Notes under the pieces: model-generated
The model's input: only the letters and a program-made list of their open reading frames with translations
What the model was told of the DNA's origin: nothing
The model's database searches: none
Shown: piece by piece, positions 50,700-60,200 of the stretch
Layout of the letters: each line of letters opens with the position of its first letter
Position numbering within the stretch: the first letter of the stretch is position 1
Assembly (NCBI RefSeq): GCF_965221945.1
Contig: NZ_OZ244925.1
Coordinates: forward strand, 2,976,001 to 3,040,000
Length of the DNA stretch: 64,000 nucleotides
Direction: 5' to 3'
From: Poriferisodalis sp965221945
GTDB taxonomy: Bacteria; Actinomycetota; Acidimicrobiia; Acidimicrobiales; Poriferisodalaceae
Program-made: the position numbers and the translations under genes

Positions 50700-52267
50700 T
50701 CGATGGTGCCGGGGGGCTTGGAGGTGATGTCGTAGACGACCCGGTTCACGCCGGGCACCTCGTTGACGATCCGCGACGAAATGGTTTCGAGCAGATCGTG
50801 GGGCAGGCGAGCCCAGTCTGCGGTCATCGCATCCTCGCTGGTGACAGCCCGCACGATGATGGGGCGGGCGTAGGTGCGCTCGTCGCCCATCACGCCGACG
50901 CTGCGGATGTCGGCCAGCACGGCAAACCCCTGCCACACCTCGCCGTCGAGTCCGGCCTTCGAGATCTCTTCGCGCACGATGACGTCGGCAGCCCGCACCG
51001 TCTCGACGGCTTCGGGTGTGACCTCGCCCACGATGCGCACGCCTAGGCCCGGCCCCGGGAACGGCTGGCGCTGCACGATCTCGGGCGGCAGGCCCAACTC
51101 GGTGCCCACGGCACGAACCTCGTCTTTGAACAGGTTTCGCAACGGCTCCACGAGCTCGAAGGTCATGTCTTCGGGCAGCCCGCCGACGTTGTGGTGACTC
51201 TTGATCTTCGCCGCGGTTGGCGAGCCGGATTCGATCACGTCGGGATAGAGCGTTCCCTGCACCAGGAAGCGCGCATCGGTGATGCCACCCGCGGCTCGCT
51301 CGAAGATGCGCACGAATTTCTCGCCGATGATCTTGCGCTTGTCCTCAGGATCGGTCACCCCCGTCAGCGCCTCGAAGAACTCGTCGGCAGCCCGCTCGTG
51401 GATCAGCTCGATCCCCTGTGTGCGACGGAACGTCTCGGTGACCTGCTCGCCTTCGCCGGCCCGCATCAGCCCCGTGTCCACAAACACGCACGTGAGCTGG
51501 CTGCCGATGGCCCGCTGGGTCAGCGCGGCGGCCACGGCACTGTCCACGCCGCCCGACAGCCCACAGATTGCCCGTGCCGAGCCGACCTGAGCCCGGATGG
51601 CCTCGACGCTCTCGGTGATGACATTGGTCATCGTCCACTCGGAGTTGATCCGGCACACCTCGTGCAGGAAGCGCTCCAGCTGGGTCTGCCCGCTCGGGGT
51701 GTGAGCCACCTCAGGGTGGTACTGCACTCCGTAGAAGCGCCGCTGGGAATCCTCGATCACCGCGGCCGGGCTGTCGGGCGTCGTGCCCGTCACCACGAAG
51801 CCATCGGGAGGCTCGGTCACCGCATCGAAGTGCGACATCCACACCGACTGCGTCGAGGGTTCTCCCGGAGACGAGCCGTCGAGCAACTCCGATGCGGCGT
51901 CGGAGCGGCTCAGCGTGGTGCGCCCGTATTCGCCCCGCCCGCTGCGGTCCACCCGACCGCCGAGGTCGCGGGCCAGCAGCTGCGATCCGTAGCAGATGCC
52001 CAGGATCGGAACGCCCAGCTCGTACACGCCCGAGTCGATGCCGGGGGCGCCGTCCACGTGCACCGAGGCCGGCCCGCCGCTGAAGATGATGGCCGCGGGC
52101 GAGCGCTCGGCCAGCTCGGCAGCGCTCGACGAGTGAGGAACGATCTCGGAATAGACCTGCGCCTCGCGCACCCGCCGCGCAATCAGCTGCGCATACTGCG
52201 CGCCGAAATCCACCACGAGGACCGTCGGGTGGGCGACCGAGCTGGCCGCCGGCGAGTGTGGGGGCAT
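50690..52267 (-). CDS. guaA: GMP synthase (glutamine-hydrolysing)
   Basis: A 525-residue GuaA. The class I amidotransferase domain has VLVVDFGAQYAQLIARRVRE, the nucleophile in ILGICYGSQLLA and the His-Glu pair in VQYHPEVAHT. The ATP-pyrophosphatase domain has GLSGGVDSAVAAALT. The C-terminus ends YDITSKPPGTIEWE. It makes GMP from XMP. The ATG at 52267 was chosen over an upstream in-frame codon. Confidence 0.97.
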   Translation of the reverse strand: MPPHSPAASSVAHPTVLVVDFGAQYAQLIARRVREAQVYSEIVPHSSSAAELAERSPAAIIFSGGPASVHVDGAPGIDSGVYELGVPILGICYGSQLLARDLGGRVDRSGRGEYGRTTLSRSDAASELLDGSSPGEPSTQSVWMSHFDAVTEPPDGFVVTGTTPDSPAAVIEDSQRRFYGVQYHPEVAHTPSGQTQLERFLHEVCRINSEWTMTNVITESVEAIRAQVGSARAICGLSGGVDSAVAAALTQRAIGSQLTCVFVDTGLMRAGEGEQVTETFRRTQGIELIHERAADEFFEALTGVTDPEDKRKIIGEKFVRIFERAAGGITDARFLVQGTLYPDVIESGSPTAAKIKSHHNVGGLPEDMTFELVEPLRNLFKDEVRAVGTELGLPPEIVQRQPFPGPGLGVRIVGEVTPEAVETVRAADVIVREEISKAGLDGEVWQGFAVLADIRSVGVMGDERTYARPIIVRAVTSEDAMTADWARLPHDLLETISSRIVNEVPGVNRVVYDITSKPPGTIEWE

Positions 52268-52404
52268 AGGTCCGGCGTCGCAGCTGCGCCAAGTTCGGGA
52301 AAACAACGAGGCTACCGCTGAGCCTTCGCCTCACCGTGGGATTCGACGCCTGCGGGGTGCCGACGTCTCGCTCGGCTGCTCAGCGTCGCTCGCGGCGGCT
52401 GGAT

Positions 52405-54012
52405 TCAAGGGTCGAGCCGCGGGATTCGCAGGGTCAGTGTGGAACCGACACCAAACGTGCTCGATGCTGTGAGTGAGCCGCCATGAGCGTGAGCGAGTTC
52501 CCGGCTGATCGCCAGACCTAGTCCGATGCCGCCGGTGCTGCGCGACCGGGAGTGGTCGGCTCGGTAGAAGCGGTCGAAGATGTGGGGCAGATGGTGTGCC
52601 GATATGCCTTCGCCGGTGTCTTTGACCGTGACGACTGTTGCACCGTGGGTCTGCGCGACTGAGACGGAGACGGAGCCTGCTGGCGGTGTGTGGCGTATGG
52701 CGTTTGTGATCAGGTTGTTGAGGATCTGTCGGATGCGTTCGGGATCGAGCAGCCCGATCCGCCCGGGTGCCGGATCCCCGCTCAGGACAACCCCTGCCGC
52801 GTCCGCGGCTGGTTGGTGGGCGACGACGGCTCTGTGGACCAGGTCTGCGACGTCGACTGGCTCGAGGTTGAGGGACCCCGACTCGGCCTCGGATAGCTGT
52901 TGCAGGTCCTGGACCAGCGTTGCGATGAGGTTGGCTTCTTCCTGCAGCGATGCGATCGTTGCCCGGTCGGCGTCGATGAGGCCGTCCTCGATACCTTCCA
53001 AATAGCCCGTGAGGTTCGCGAGCGGGGAGCGAAGCTCGTGGGCTACGTCGTTGGTGAGGGTCTTGCGTGCTTGGTGTTCGGCATGTAGCGATGCGGCAAG
53101 GCTGTTGATCGAGTCGCCGAGCCTGGCGATCTCGTCGATGCCGCCGACCTGGACGCGTGAGTCGAGGTCACCTGAGCGCACTCGGTCGGCCGCACGAGTG
53201 ACGGCATCGAGTCGCCGGGTGAGGCGCCGCGAGATAGCAACCGCGGAGATGGCTGCTGCGGCGATAACAATTCCGATCGCCACCCAGAACGTGTTTGATC
53301 GCAGTGAGGTTGCGAGCGGGTCGTTGCTGTCGTCGCCGTAGCCGATGAAGAGCCGCACGGGCTCAACGTCAAGATGCTCCTGCTCAGGGTCCCGGCCTGC
53401 GGTGTCCAATGTGAAGTCCCGGTGGAGATAGAACTCGCCGTCACCCACTCCGCGCCCTTTCAGGCACGATGTCGCAATGTCGGATTCTGCTGGGGTCAGT
53501 GAGCGGTCGGGCCTTGGGACGTCGAGGCCGTCCGTCTCGTCTCGGCCAAGCTGGTAGGGCACGTCGGCCTGGTCGAAGCACTCGCGGAGCCACACCATCT
53601 CAAGGGCCGACTGCAGCAGGGATGCGTCCAACCGGCCGTAGTTGATCAGGCTGTCGGTTGGATCGATGACGGATGATTGACTCGGCAGGGGGGCAGCAGC
53701 GCCGCCGATCTCGACGGCTGTGTCAACAAGGACCTCTCCGGTGAGGGTGGCGACAACGATGCGTTCGTCGTGGCGACGGGCGAGTTCGATGACGGTATCT
53801 TCGATTCCGTTCCACCCCTGAAACTGGATGCCGTGGTTGGCAATGGCATCACGTATCTCCAGTTCTGCGTCGAGGTTGCGTGTGATCTCGGATCGGAGTC
53901 CTCGCTCGGCCAGGCGCTCGACGAGAAGGGCGGTCACCACGATGGAGACGACTGCCACCAATGCAACTCCAAGCGCGACCCGGATCGAGAGGCGACGAGC
54001 GACAGCCCTCAC
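52405..54012 (-). CDS. sensor histidine kinase
   Basis: A 535-residue membrane kinase. TM1 is ~8-30; an extracellular sensor domain follows (~31-225); TM2 is ~228-250. Then come a HAMP domain (RRLTRRLDAVTRAADRV), the H-box DVAHELRSPLANLTG with His325, N-box NLITNAIRHTP, and G-boxes DTGEGI and GGIGLGLAI. It starts with GTG in a GTGA overlap with the response-regulator gene. It probably phosphorylates that regulator in response to an envelope signal. Confidence 0.94.
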   Translation of the reverse strand: MRAVARRLSIRVALGVALVAVVSIVVTALLVERLAERGLRSEITRNLDAELEIRDAIANHGIQFQGWNGIEDTVIELARRHDERIVVATLTGEVLVDTAVEIGGAAAPLPSQSSVIDPTDSLINYGRLDASLLQSALEMVWLRECFDQADVPYQLGRDETDGLDVPRPDRSLTPAESDIATSCLKGRGVGDGEFYLHRDFTLDTAGRDPEQEHLDVEPVRLFIGYGDDSNDPLATSLRSNTFWVAIGIVIAAAAISAVAISRRLTRRLDAVTRAADRVRSGDLDSRVQVGGIDEIARLGDSINSLAASLHAEHQARKTLTNDVAHELRSPLANLTGYLEGIEDGLIDADRATIASLQEEANLIATLVQDLQQLSEAESGSLNLEPVDVADLVHRAVVAHQPAADAAGVVLSGDPAPGRIGLLDPERIRQILNNLITNAIRHTPPAGSVSVSVAQTHGATVVTVKDTGEGISAHHLPHIFDRFYRADHSRSRSTGGIGLGLAISRELAHAHGGSLTASSTFGVGSTLTLRIPRLDP

Positions 54013-54698
54013 GGGCTGCCGCTGTCGTCGAGCTTGTAGCCGACCCCGAACACCGTAACGATGTAGGAGGGGTTGGTCGGGTCGGGCTCGAGCTTCTTTC
54101 GCAGGTTGCCGACATGGACGTCGATCGTTCGCTCCAGACCCTCATAGTCGAAGCCGAGAGCGGCTTCGAGAAGTCCCGTTCGGCTGAACACCCGTCCCGG
54201 TCGCTTGGCGAGAGCCACGAGGATCGCGAACTCGCGGGGGGTGCAGTCCACGCTCAGTCCGTCCCTCGTGACCTCATGGCGGTCGAGATCAATGTGCAGT
54301 CCTCGCACAGCGAGCTCACTGGGAGCGTCGGCGCGGCCGGCGCGGCGCAGAATGGCCTTCACCCTGACCACCAACTCGCGGGGGCTGAAGGGCTTGACTA
54401 TATAGTCGTCGGCACCGAGTTCGAGGCCGTGGAGCATGTCGTGTTCGGCCGAGCGAGCTGTCAGCATCACGATGGGCACCTGCGACTCGCGGCGCAAGAT
54501 CCTGCACACATCGAGGCCGTCGATCCCCGGCATCATGATGTCGAGAAGCACCAGGTCTGGCTGACGGCGTCGCGCCTGAGCGAGGGTCTCGCTTCCAGTG
54601 TTCGACACCACCACCGCAAATCCCGCCTGCTGGAGGTAGACGCGGATGAGGCCAGCCTGTTTCGGGTCGTCCTCCGCGACCAGAATCCGTCCTCTCAT
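54009..54698 (-). CDS. OmpR/PhoB-family response regulator
   Basis: A 229-residue regulator. The receiver has the acidic pair Asp10-Asp11, phospho-acceptor Asp53 (LLDIMMPG), Thr80 and Lys102 (VKPFSPREL). The C-terminal winged helix has TPREFAILVALAKRPGRVFS and RTIDVHVGNLRKKL. It is transcribed with the kinase. The divergent gene at 54979 is a likely target. Confidence 0.95.
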   Translation of the reverse strand: MRGRILVAEDDPKQAGLIRVYLQQAGFAVVVSNTGSETLAQARRRQPDLVLLDIMMPGIDGLDVCRILRRESQVPIVMLTARSAEHDMLHGLELGADDYIVKPFSPRELVVRVKAILRRAGRADAPSELAVRGLHIDLDRHEVTRDGLSVDCTPREFAILVALAKRPGRVFSRTGLLEAALGFDYEGLERTIDVHVGNLRKKLEPDPTNPSYIVTVFGVGYKLDDSGSP

Positions 54699-54788
54699 GC
54701 TCCTCGCCTCCCCTGTCGTCGCCGCAGTTGTGCAGGCCGACTCAGTGTTGGCCCGCCCTTGCTGTGAGCGGGACTGATCAAGGATGCC

Positions 54789-54926
54789 TTCATCCTCATC
54801 AAGGAATCGTGTAGGTCAAACCGCTACCACAAGCTCCCCGGCTTCGGCGACGGCAGCGGGCTAGCCGATGCGATCTTTGTCGATCTTGTCCGGTATGTGA
54901 CGTCATCTTCATCACCGCTTTATACG
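54789..54926. promoter_or_regulatory. divergent control region with TTCATC-type repeats and a -10 box
   Basis: TTCATCCTCATCA (54789-54801) and TCATCTTCATCA (54903-54914) are near copies. The second ends just before TATACG (54921-54926), a good -10 box 53 bases upstream of the ATG at 54979. Repeats near -35 suit an OmpR-family activator, possibly the adjacent regulator. Confidence 0.4.
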
Positions 54927-54978
54927 GGGTCGTTACCTTGCCGAGGGAAGCAACCACCAACACAGAAAAGGAGCTTCA

Positions 54979-55347
54979 ATGCCTTCCCTCTCAACTCGAA
55001 CACGAACGGCGGCTGCGGTGACCGTCGCTGCACTGACCTTGGCCCTCGCCGCGACTCAAGCCAACGCCGCGCAAGCGTCGGACTCGCCGCCTTCGATCGA
55101 GTCGCAGTCGAGCCCCACCGAGGCTGGCGTCGCCCTCGAACCCGGCGGGGTCGACGTCACCGGCATGATCGGTGATGGGGTGTCCACTGACCCGAACGAT
55201 CCCGAGAAGGTCCGCCCAAACGCCGCGCTCTACGAGACGCTCGATGAGCAGGCTGACAGCGGCAGCTTCGAGCTGCCCGACATCGATCCGGAAACGGTCC
55301 AAGACGATCACCTCTTCGAGGACCTCGACGAGCAGGCCGGCTCCTGA
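54979..55347 (+). CDS. small secreted acidic protein
   Basis: A 122-residue protein with AAAAGGAG 7 bases before the ATG. The N-terminus is a classical signal peptide (STRTRTAAAVTVAALTLALA, cleavage near ANAAQA). The mature part is acidic and Pro/Asp-rich, with a near-repeat ETLDEQADSG / EDLDEQAGS. There is no family match. It is divergent from the two-component genes and may be regulated by them. Confidence 0.7.
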   Translation: MPSLSTRTRTAAAVTVAALTLALAATQANAAQASDSPPSIESQSSPTEAGVALEPGGVDVTGMIGDGVSTDPNDPEKVRPNAALYETLDEQADSGSFELPDIDPETVQDDHLFEDLDEQAGS

Positions 55348-55751
55348 AATCGCCTGCCTGACCGAGCCGGCGGTGCCGACCGACATGATGAGCTACCCGA
55401 AGGCACCACGGCTCGGGCCATCGTCGCCGCCGCCCTAGGAGGGTGGTCGGAAAGTCGCATTTCGGCCGTTTGGTGAACGCGAAACCACAGGTCAGAGACT
55501 TGCGGTCTGGGTCTGACACCTATTGCCGACCACCCTCCTAGCCAGCCAGCACGGCTCCACTACTTCGACGATCAGCCTCTCGAGGAACTTCTCGACTTGT
55601 CCCGATAGTCAGGCTCCGAGTATCTGCCGCGACGGTCACACAGCCTTGTCGCTGGACCTTCGGCGCTCTGCGGGATACGGCACCCGGAAATGACACAGGG
55701 CCGGCGAATCCGCCGACCCTGTGCGTGCGTTGTAGAGAGAAGTAGCGGGAG
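55348..55751. other. intergenic region between secreted protein and groEL
   Basis: A 404-base convergent spacer. It contains the 107-bp inverted-repeat element at 55435-55541. The remainder holds no gene that I can support. Confidence 0.6.
55435..55541. repeat. 107-bp element with perfect 16-bp terminal inverted repeats
   Basis: CTAGGAGGGTGGTCGG (55435-55450) is an exact inverted match to 55526-55541. The interior (75 bases) has a smaller GTCAGA/TCTGAC inverted pair. No coding capacity is seen. The outer CTAG is itself palindromic and may be a duplicated insertion site. It could be a MITE-like element or a large bidirectional terminator between convergent genes. Confidence 0.75.
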
Positions 55752-57407
55752 CTACATCATCCCGCCCATGCCACCCATGCCGCCCATGCCGCCCATGGCA
55801 GCAGCAGCGGCAGCAGCGGCTGCGGGGTCAGCCTCCTCGGGCTTGTCGGTAACCAGCGTCTCGGTCGTGAGCAGCAGGGCCGCGATCGACGCCGCGTTCT
55901 GCAGCGCCGCACGGACCACCTTCGCCGGGTCGATCACACCAGCGGCAACCAGGTCTTCAAACTTGCCGGTATCGGCATTGAAGCCCGTGTTGCCTTCGGC
56001 CTGCTCGATCTGCTGGACGATCACGGCGCCCTCGTAGCCGGCATTCTGCGCAATCTGGCGGCTGGGGCTTTCGAGCGCCCGGTGCACCATGCGGGCCCCG
56101 GTGGCTTCATCGCCATCGAGGTCCAGCGCTGTGACAGCGGCACGAGCCCGCAGCAGCACGGTGCCGCCACCAGGCACGATGCCTTCTTCGATGGCGGCAC
56201 GGGTCGCCGACACGGCGTCCTCGATGCGGTGCTTCTTTTCCTTGAGTTCGACCTCGGTGGCCGCGCCGACCTGGATCACCGCCACGCCGCCAGCCAGCTT
56301 CGCCAGCCGTTCCTGCAGCTTCTCGCGATCCCAATCGGAGTCGGTGTCGTCGATCTCGCGCTTGATCTGCACCACGCGACCCTCAACGTCGCCGGACCCG
56401 CCGCCGCCGTCCACGATGGTGGTCTCGTCCTTGGTGATGATCACCTTGCGGGCGGTGCCGAGCAGATCGACCGTGGTGTTCTCCAGCTTCAGGCCCACCT
56501 CTTCAGAGATGACCTCACCGCCGGTGAGGATGGCCATGTCGGCCAGCATCGCCTTACGACGCTCGCCGAAGCCGGGGGCCTTTATCGCCGCCGATGAGAA
56601 CGTGCCGCGGATCTTGTTGACCACCAACGTTGCCAGCGCTTCGCCCTCGACATCCTCGGCGATGATCACAAGGCCCTTTCCTGCCTGCATCACCTTCTCG
56701 AGCACGGGGACCAGCTCGGTCACCGAGCCGATCTTGCCGTTCACGAACAGCAGGTAGGGATCGTCGAAGACGGCCTCCTGGCGGTCGGGATCGGTCACGA
56801 AGTAGGGCGACAGGAAGCCCTTGTCGAACTGCATGCCCTCGGTGAATTCGAGGTCTACGCCGAACGTGTTGGATTCCTCGACCGAGATGACGCCGTCCTT
56901 GCCGACCCTGTCGAAAGCCTCGGCGAGCGTCTCGCCAATCGTGCTGTCCGCAGACGAGATGCCAGCCACGCTGGCAATCTTGTCCTTGTCATCGGACACG
57001 TCGATGGCCATGGCGCCCATGGAGTCGACGGCTGCAGCAACAGCGGCCTCGATGCCCCGCTTGAGCTCCATCGGGTTGGCGCCGGCTGCCACGTTGCGCA
57101 AGCCCTCGCGTACCATTGCATGGGCCAGCACCGTCGCGGTGGTCGTGCCGTCGCCAGCGACGTCGTTGGTCTTGGTGGCGACCTCCTTCACCAGCTGCGC
57201 ACCCATGTTCTCGAACGGGTCGCTGAGCTCGATCTCACGGGCGATGCTCACGCCGTCATTGGTGATGGTCGGCGCCCCGAACGACTTCTCGAGCACGACG
57301 TTGCGGCCCTTGGGGCCCAGCGTCACCTTGACAGCGTCGGCCAGCTTGTTGACACCAGCTTCAAGGCCGCGGCGGGCCTCCTCGCTGAACTTCAGAATCT
57401 TCGGCAT
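55752..57407 (-). CDS. groL: chaperonin GroEL (HSP60)
   Basis: A 551-residue GroEL. It has KILKFSEEARRGLEAGVNKL, the ATP-site GDGTTTATVLA and a GGM-repeat C-terminus (GGMGGMGGMGGMM) typical of group I chaperonins. It folds proteins in the cytosol with GroES. It is 34 bases downstream of groES, under the CIRCE operator. Confidence 0.98.
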   Translation of the reverse strand: MPKILKFSEEARRGLEAGVNKLADAVKVTLGPKGRNVVLEKSFGAPTITNDGVSIAREIELSDPFENMGAQLVKEVATKTNDVAGDGTTTATVLAHAMVREGLRNVAAGANPMELKRGIEAAVAAAVDSMGAMAIDVSDDKDKIASVAGISSADSTIGETLAEAFDRVGKDGVISVEESNTFGVDLEFTEGMQFDKGFLSPYFVTDPDRQEAVFDDPYLLFVNGKIGSVTELVPVLEKVMQAGKGLVIIAEDVEGEALATLVVNKIRGTFSSAAIKAPGFGERRKAMLADMAILTGGEVISEEVGLKLENTTVDLLGTARKVIITKDETTIVDGGGGSGDVEGRVVQIKREIDDTDSDWDREKLQERLAKLAGGVAVIQVGAATEVELKEKKHRIEDAVSATRAAIEEGIVPGGGTVLLRARAAVTALDLDGDEATGARMVHRALESPSRQIAQNAGYEGAVIVQQIEQAEGNTGFNADTGKFEDLVAAGVIDPAKVVRAALQNAASIAALLLTTETLVTDKPEEADPAAAAAAAAAMGGMGGMGGMGGMM

Positions 57408-57441
57408 GTGTTGGTTCTCTTTCTTGTCGTCGCGTAGTGAG

Positions 57442-57732
57442 TTAGGCGACGACGGCCAGGACGTCGCGAGCGCTCAGGATGAGCAGGTCCTCGCCGGCCA
57501 CGGTGATCTCGGTACCGCCGTACTTGCTGTAGACGACGGTGTCGCCGACGCCGACGTCCATCTGGATGATCTCGCCCGAATGGTCGGAACGCTTGCCGGG
57601 GCCGACCGCAAGTACCTCGCCCTGCTGGGGCTTTTCCTTGGCGGTGTCGGGGATGACGAGCCCGCTGGCGGTGGTCTCCTCTGCGTCGCTGGGACGCACG
57701 ACGATTCGGTCCTCAAGTGGCTTCAGGTTCAT
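57442..57732 (-). CDS. groS: co-chaperonin GroES
   Basis: A 96-residue GroES. It has LKPLEDRIVVRPSDAEETTA, the mobile-loop TTASGLVIPDTAKEKPQ and VVYSKYGGTEI. It forms the GroEL lid. It is the first gene of the groESL operon. Confidence 0.97.
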   Translation of the reverse strand: MNLKPLEDRIVVRPSDAEETTASGLVIPDTAKEKPQQGEVLAVGPGKRSDHSGEIIQMDVGVGDTVVYSKYGGTEITVAGEDLLILSARDVLAVVA

Positions 57733-57788
57733 GGTCGGATGTGCCTCCTGTGGCTCATGACGGGTCCAATTGGACTGCCCGGCAGCAC

Positions 57789-57815
57789 TTAGCACTCTCA
57801 CCGGGCGAGTGCTAA
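57789..57815. promoter_or_regulatory. CIRCE operator of groES-groEL (HrcA site)
   Basis: TTAGCACTC, nine bases, GAGTGCTAA: a perfect match to the CIRCE consensus, 57 bases upstream of the groES ATG. HrcA repression relieved by heat is the established mode. hrcA is not in the window. Confidence 0.95.
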
Positions 57816-57889
57816 CGATACGAGCCCAGGGAACGGGCCACAACCTCCCAGACACCCGATTTCGACGGGTCTGACGGCGGCGCCGTGGT

Positions 57890-58897
57890 TCAGACTTGGA
57901 AGTCGATCCGCAGGTTTGGATCGGCGCCGCTGTCGAGGGCTGACGGGCCGTCGCTGGCCAGTCGATACCAGGCGGTCGCGGCGATCATCGCTGCGTTGTC
58001 AGTGCACATCGCACGGCTGGGCAGGTAGGCGTTGAGGCCGTCTTCCATGCAGATGTCGAGCGTGCGTTCGCGCAGAGCGCTGTTGGCCGCCACGCCGCCG
58101 GCCAGGCAGATGCCCGCGGCGCCGACATCGCGAGCTGCCCGGCGAGCCTTGTGGGTCAGCACATCGACCACGCAGGCTTGGAACGATGCCGCAACGTCGG
58201 CGGTGTCAACCTCCGGGTGCACTCGCACCCAGTTGATAACCGCGGTCTTGATGCCCGAGAACGAAAACTCGTAGCCGTCGTCCAGCATGGCTCTCGTCAG
58301 CGGAACCGCAGTGGGGTCTCCGTCGGTTGCCAAACGGTCGATGGCAGGACCGCCCGGGTAACCCAGCCCGAGGTAGCGGGCGATTTTGTCGAAGGCTTCC
58401 CCAGCTGCGTCGTCGCGGGTGGCGCCCAGCAGGCGATAGCGCCCGTGGCCTTCGAACGTGACCAGCATCGTGTGCCCGCCCGAGACCAGCAGGGTGACGA
58501 GCGGGAACTGGACCTCGGCGTCGTGTTCGTCGAGCAATGCTGCGTACAGGTGCGCCTCGTGGTGATTGATGCCGATGTAGGGGACATCCCACACGAGCGC
58601 CAGCGCTTTGGCGGCAGCTACACCCACGAGCAGGCTGCCGATGAGGCCGGGGCCGCAGGTGGCCGCCACGGCGTCGATGTCGCTGTCGGCCGCGCCGGCT
58701 TCCACCAGCGCTTCGGCCACCACCGGGGTGATGAGCGCTTCGTGGGCGCGCCCGGCGATCTCGGGCACGACGCCGCCGTAGCGGGCGTGCAGGTCCACCT
58801 GGCTGCTGACGATGCTCGAACGCACTTCGCGGCCATCGTCGACGACTGCCGCAGCCGTCTCGTCGCAGGACGTCTCGATGCCCAAGATGGTCGTCAT
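57890..58897 (-). CDS. tsaD: tRNA N6-threonylcarbamoyladenosine transferase TsaD
   Basis: A 335-residue Kae1/TsaD. It has GIETSCDETAAAVVDDG, the metal-binding INHHEAHLYAALLD, VSGGHTML and CLAGGVAANSALRER. It makes t6A37 in ANN-decoding tRNAs together with TsaB and TsaE, all encoded here. The ATG overlaps the rimI stop (ATGA). Confidence 0.97.
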   Translation of the reverse strand: MTTILGIETSCDETAAAVVDDGREVRSSIVSSQVDLHARYGGVVPEIAGRAHEALITPVVAEALVEAGAADSDIDAVAATCGPGLIGSLLVGVAAAKALALVWDVPYIGINHHEAHLYAALLDEHDAEVQFPLVTLLVSGGHTMLVTFEGHGRYRLLGATRDDAAGEAFDKIARYLGLGYPGGPAIDRLATDGDPTAVPLTRAMLDDGYEFSFSGIKTAVINWVRVHPEVDTADVAASFQACVVDVLTHKARRAARDVGAAGICLAGGVAANSALRERTLDICMEDGLNAYLPSRAMCTDNAAMIAATAWYRLASDGPSALDSGADPNLRIDFQV

Positions 58898-59511
58898 TGC
58901 GGCTGTGCCCCTGACGTCGTGACACCCAGACTGGCCGCGATGGCGTCAAGGCGATGGCCGTGCTCTGCGCTGTCGATGTCGTGGCACCACATCACCAAGG
59001 CATCCTCACGCCTGCCGTCGGGTCCGTCCCGGTAGTAGTCCGAGCGCGTTCCGACGGGCGCATAGCCGAACCGGCGGTACAGCCGTTGCGCCGCAGCGTT
59101 CGACGCCCGCACCTCCAGCGTCAACGCTTCCAGCCCGTTGATGCGGCGGGCTTGTTGATGCAGTTCCAGCAGCAGCCGCGCACCCACGCCGCTGCCCTGG
59201 CACTCGGGATGGACGGCCACCGAGGTGATGTGACCCTCGCCGGCGACGATCATGAAGCCGCCGTAGCCGACGACTCCGGTAGAGCGACCACCCGGTCCGA
59301 CCGTGGCGGCCACGCGGTACACCCGGTCACCCTCGTGGCGCAGCTCATCTAGATAGAGCGACATCGACCAGGGTCGCGGGTACACCAACTGGTCGATGCG
59401 CCTGATGTCACGCAGGTGCTTGCGGGTCATCGGGCAGATGAGCACTCGTCGGGCGGCGGCCGCTCCTCCAGCGGCTCGGGCTGGAGCGTTCGGCGCGGAA
59501 CGGATGCTCAC
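58894..59511 (-). CDS. rimI: ribosomal protein S18-alanine N-acetyltransferase (GNAT)
   Basis: A 205-residue GNAT. Acetyl-CoA binding region: AVHPECQGSGVGARLLLELH; substrate segments VYPRPWSMSLYLDEL and YRRFGYAPVGTRSDYY. RimI is usually encoded between tsaB and tsaD, as here. It starts at GTG in a GTGA overlap with tsaB. About 25 N-terminal residues are Ala/Arg-rich and may be optional. Confidence 0.9.
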   Translation of the reverse strand: MSIRSAPNAPARAAGGAAAARRVLICPMTRKHLRDIRRIDQLVYPRPWSMSLYLDELRHEGDRVYRVAATVGPGGRSTGVVGYGGFMIVAGEGHITSVAVHPECQGSGVGARLLLELHQQARRINGLEALTLEVRASNAAAQRLYRRFGYAPVGTRSDYYRDGPDGRREDALVMWCHDIDSAEHGHRLDAIAASLGVTTSGAQPQ

Positions 59512-60200
59512 GAACGCTCCCGCTGCTGCCAGTTGATACGGGCGTCAGGGGCACGCAGGTACAGCGGCACGATCTCCGACGGGCTGACGAACTCCTCGCG
59601 CAGCGCCCGGGCGTGCGCCAGCTCCACTAGTGCGCCGGCATTCGGATGGCGCAGGCCTTCCCGGCCGATCTCGGCGCCTCTCACCGCACCGAGCTCGTCC
59701 GCGTAGCGCTCGGCCCCATCGCCGACGATCAGGGTCTCCTGGCCGAGTGCCATCAGTTGTCCTGCAACATCGGCGGGCTGGTCGACTGCCGGAGCACTCA
59801 GGAGCTGGATGCCGCCGGGTGCGCGCCGGTAGGTGGCGTAGAAGATCTCACCCCGGCGGGCGTCCACCGTCGAGACGATCAGCCGATCGCTGAACCGTGC
59901 CGGGAACGCGGTGAGGTCGAGACTTGAAACGCCGATCATCGGGATTCGGCAGGCGTGCGCTATGGCCTTCGCTGTGGCCAGCCCCACCCGCAGGCCGGTG
60001 AACAGGCCCGGGCCGATGTCCACCGCCACGAGGCCCAGCTGGGACAGCTTCATCTGTGCCTGTTCGCACAGGAACTGGATCGCCGGGACGAGCGTCTCTG
60101 CGTGACGCCGGTCGCGGGTGGTGTGGAACGAGGCGATGATGCCCTCGTGCCCGCCGATGGCCACGCCGACCTGGGGCGTCGCAGTCTCGATGCCGAGCAC
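59508..60200 (-). CDS. tsaB: tRNA threonylcarbamoyladenosine biosynthesis protein TsaB
   Basis: A ~230-residue ASKHA-fold scaffold for TsaD. It has LGIETATPQVGVAIGG and VDIGPGLFTGLRVGLATAKA. The start is ambiguous between GTG at 60200 and GTG at 60206; 60200 is preferred because AGAGG lies 5 bases ahead and it forms the TAGTG overlap with tsaE used elsewhere in this DNA. It does not itself carry the catalytic site. Confidence 0.92.
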   Translation of the reverse strand: MLGIETATPQVGVAIGGHEGIIASFHTTRDRRHAETLVPAIQFLCEQAQMKLSQLGLVAVDIGPGLFTGLRVGLATAKAIAHACRIPMIGVSSLDLTAFPARFSDRLIVSTVDARRGEIFYATYRRAPGGIQLLSAPAVDQPADVAGQLMALGQETLIVGDGAERYADELGAVRGAEIGREGLRHPNAGALVELAHARALREEFVSPSEIVPLYLRAPDARINWQQRERS

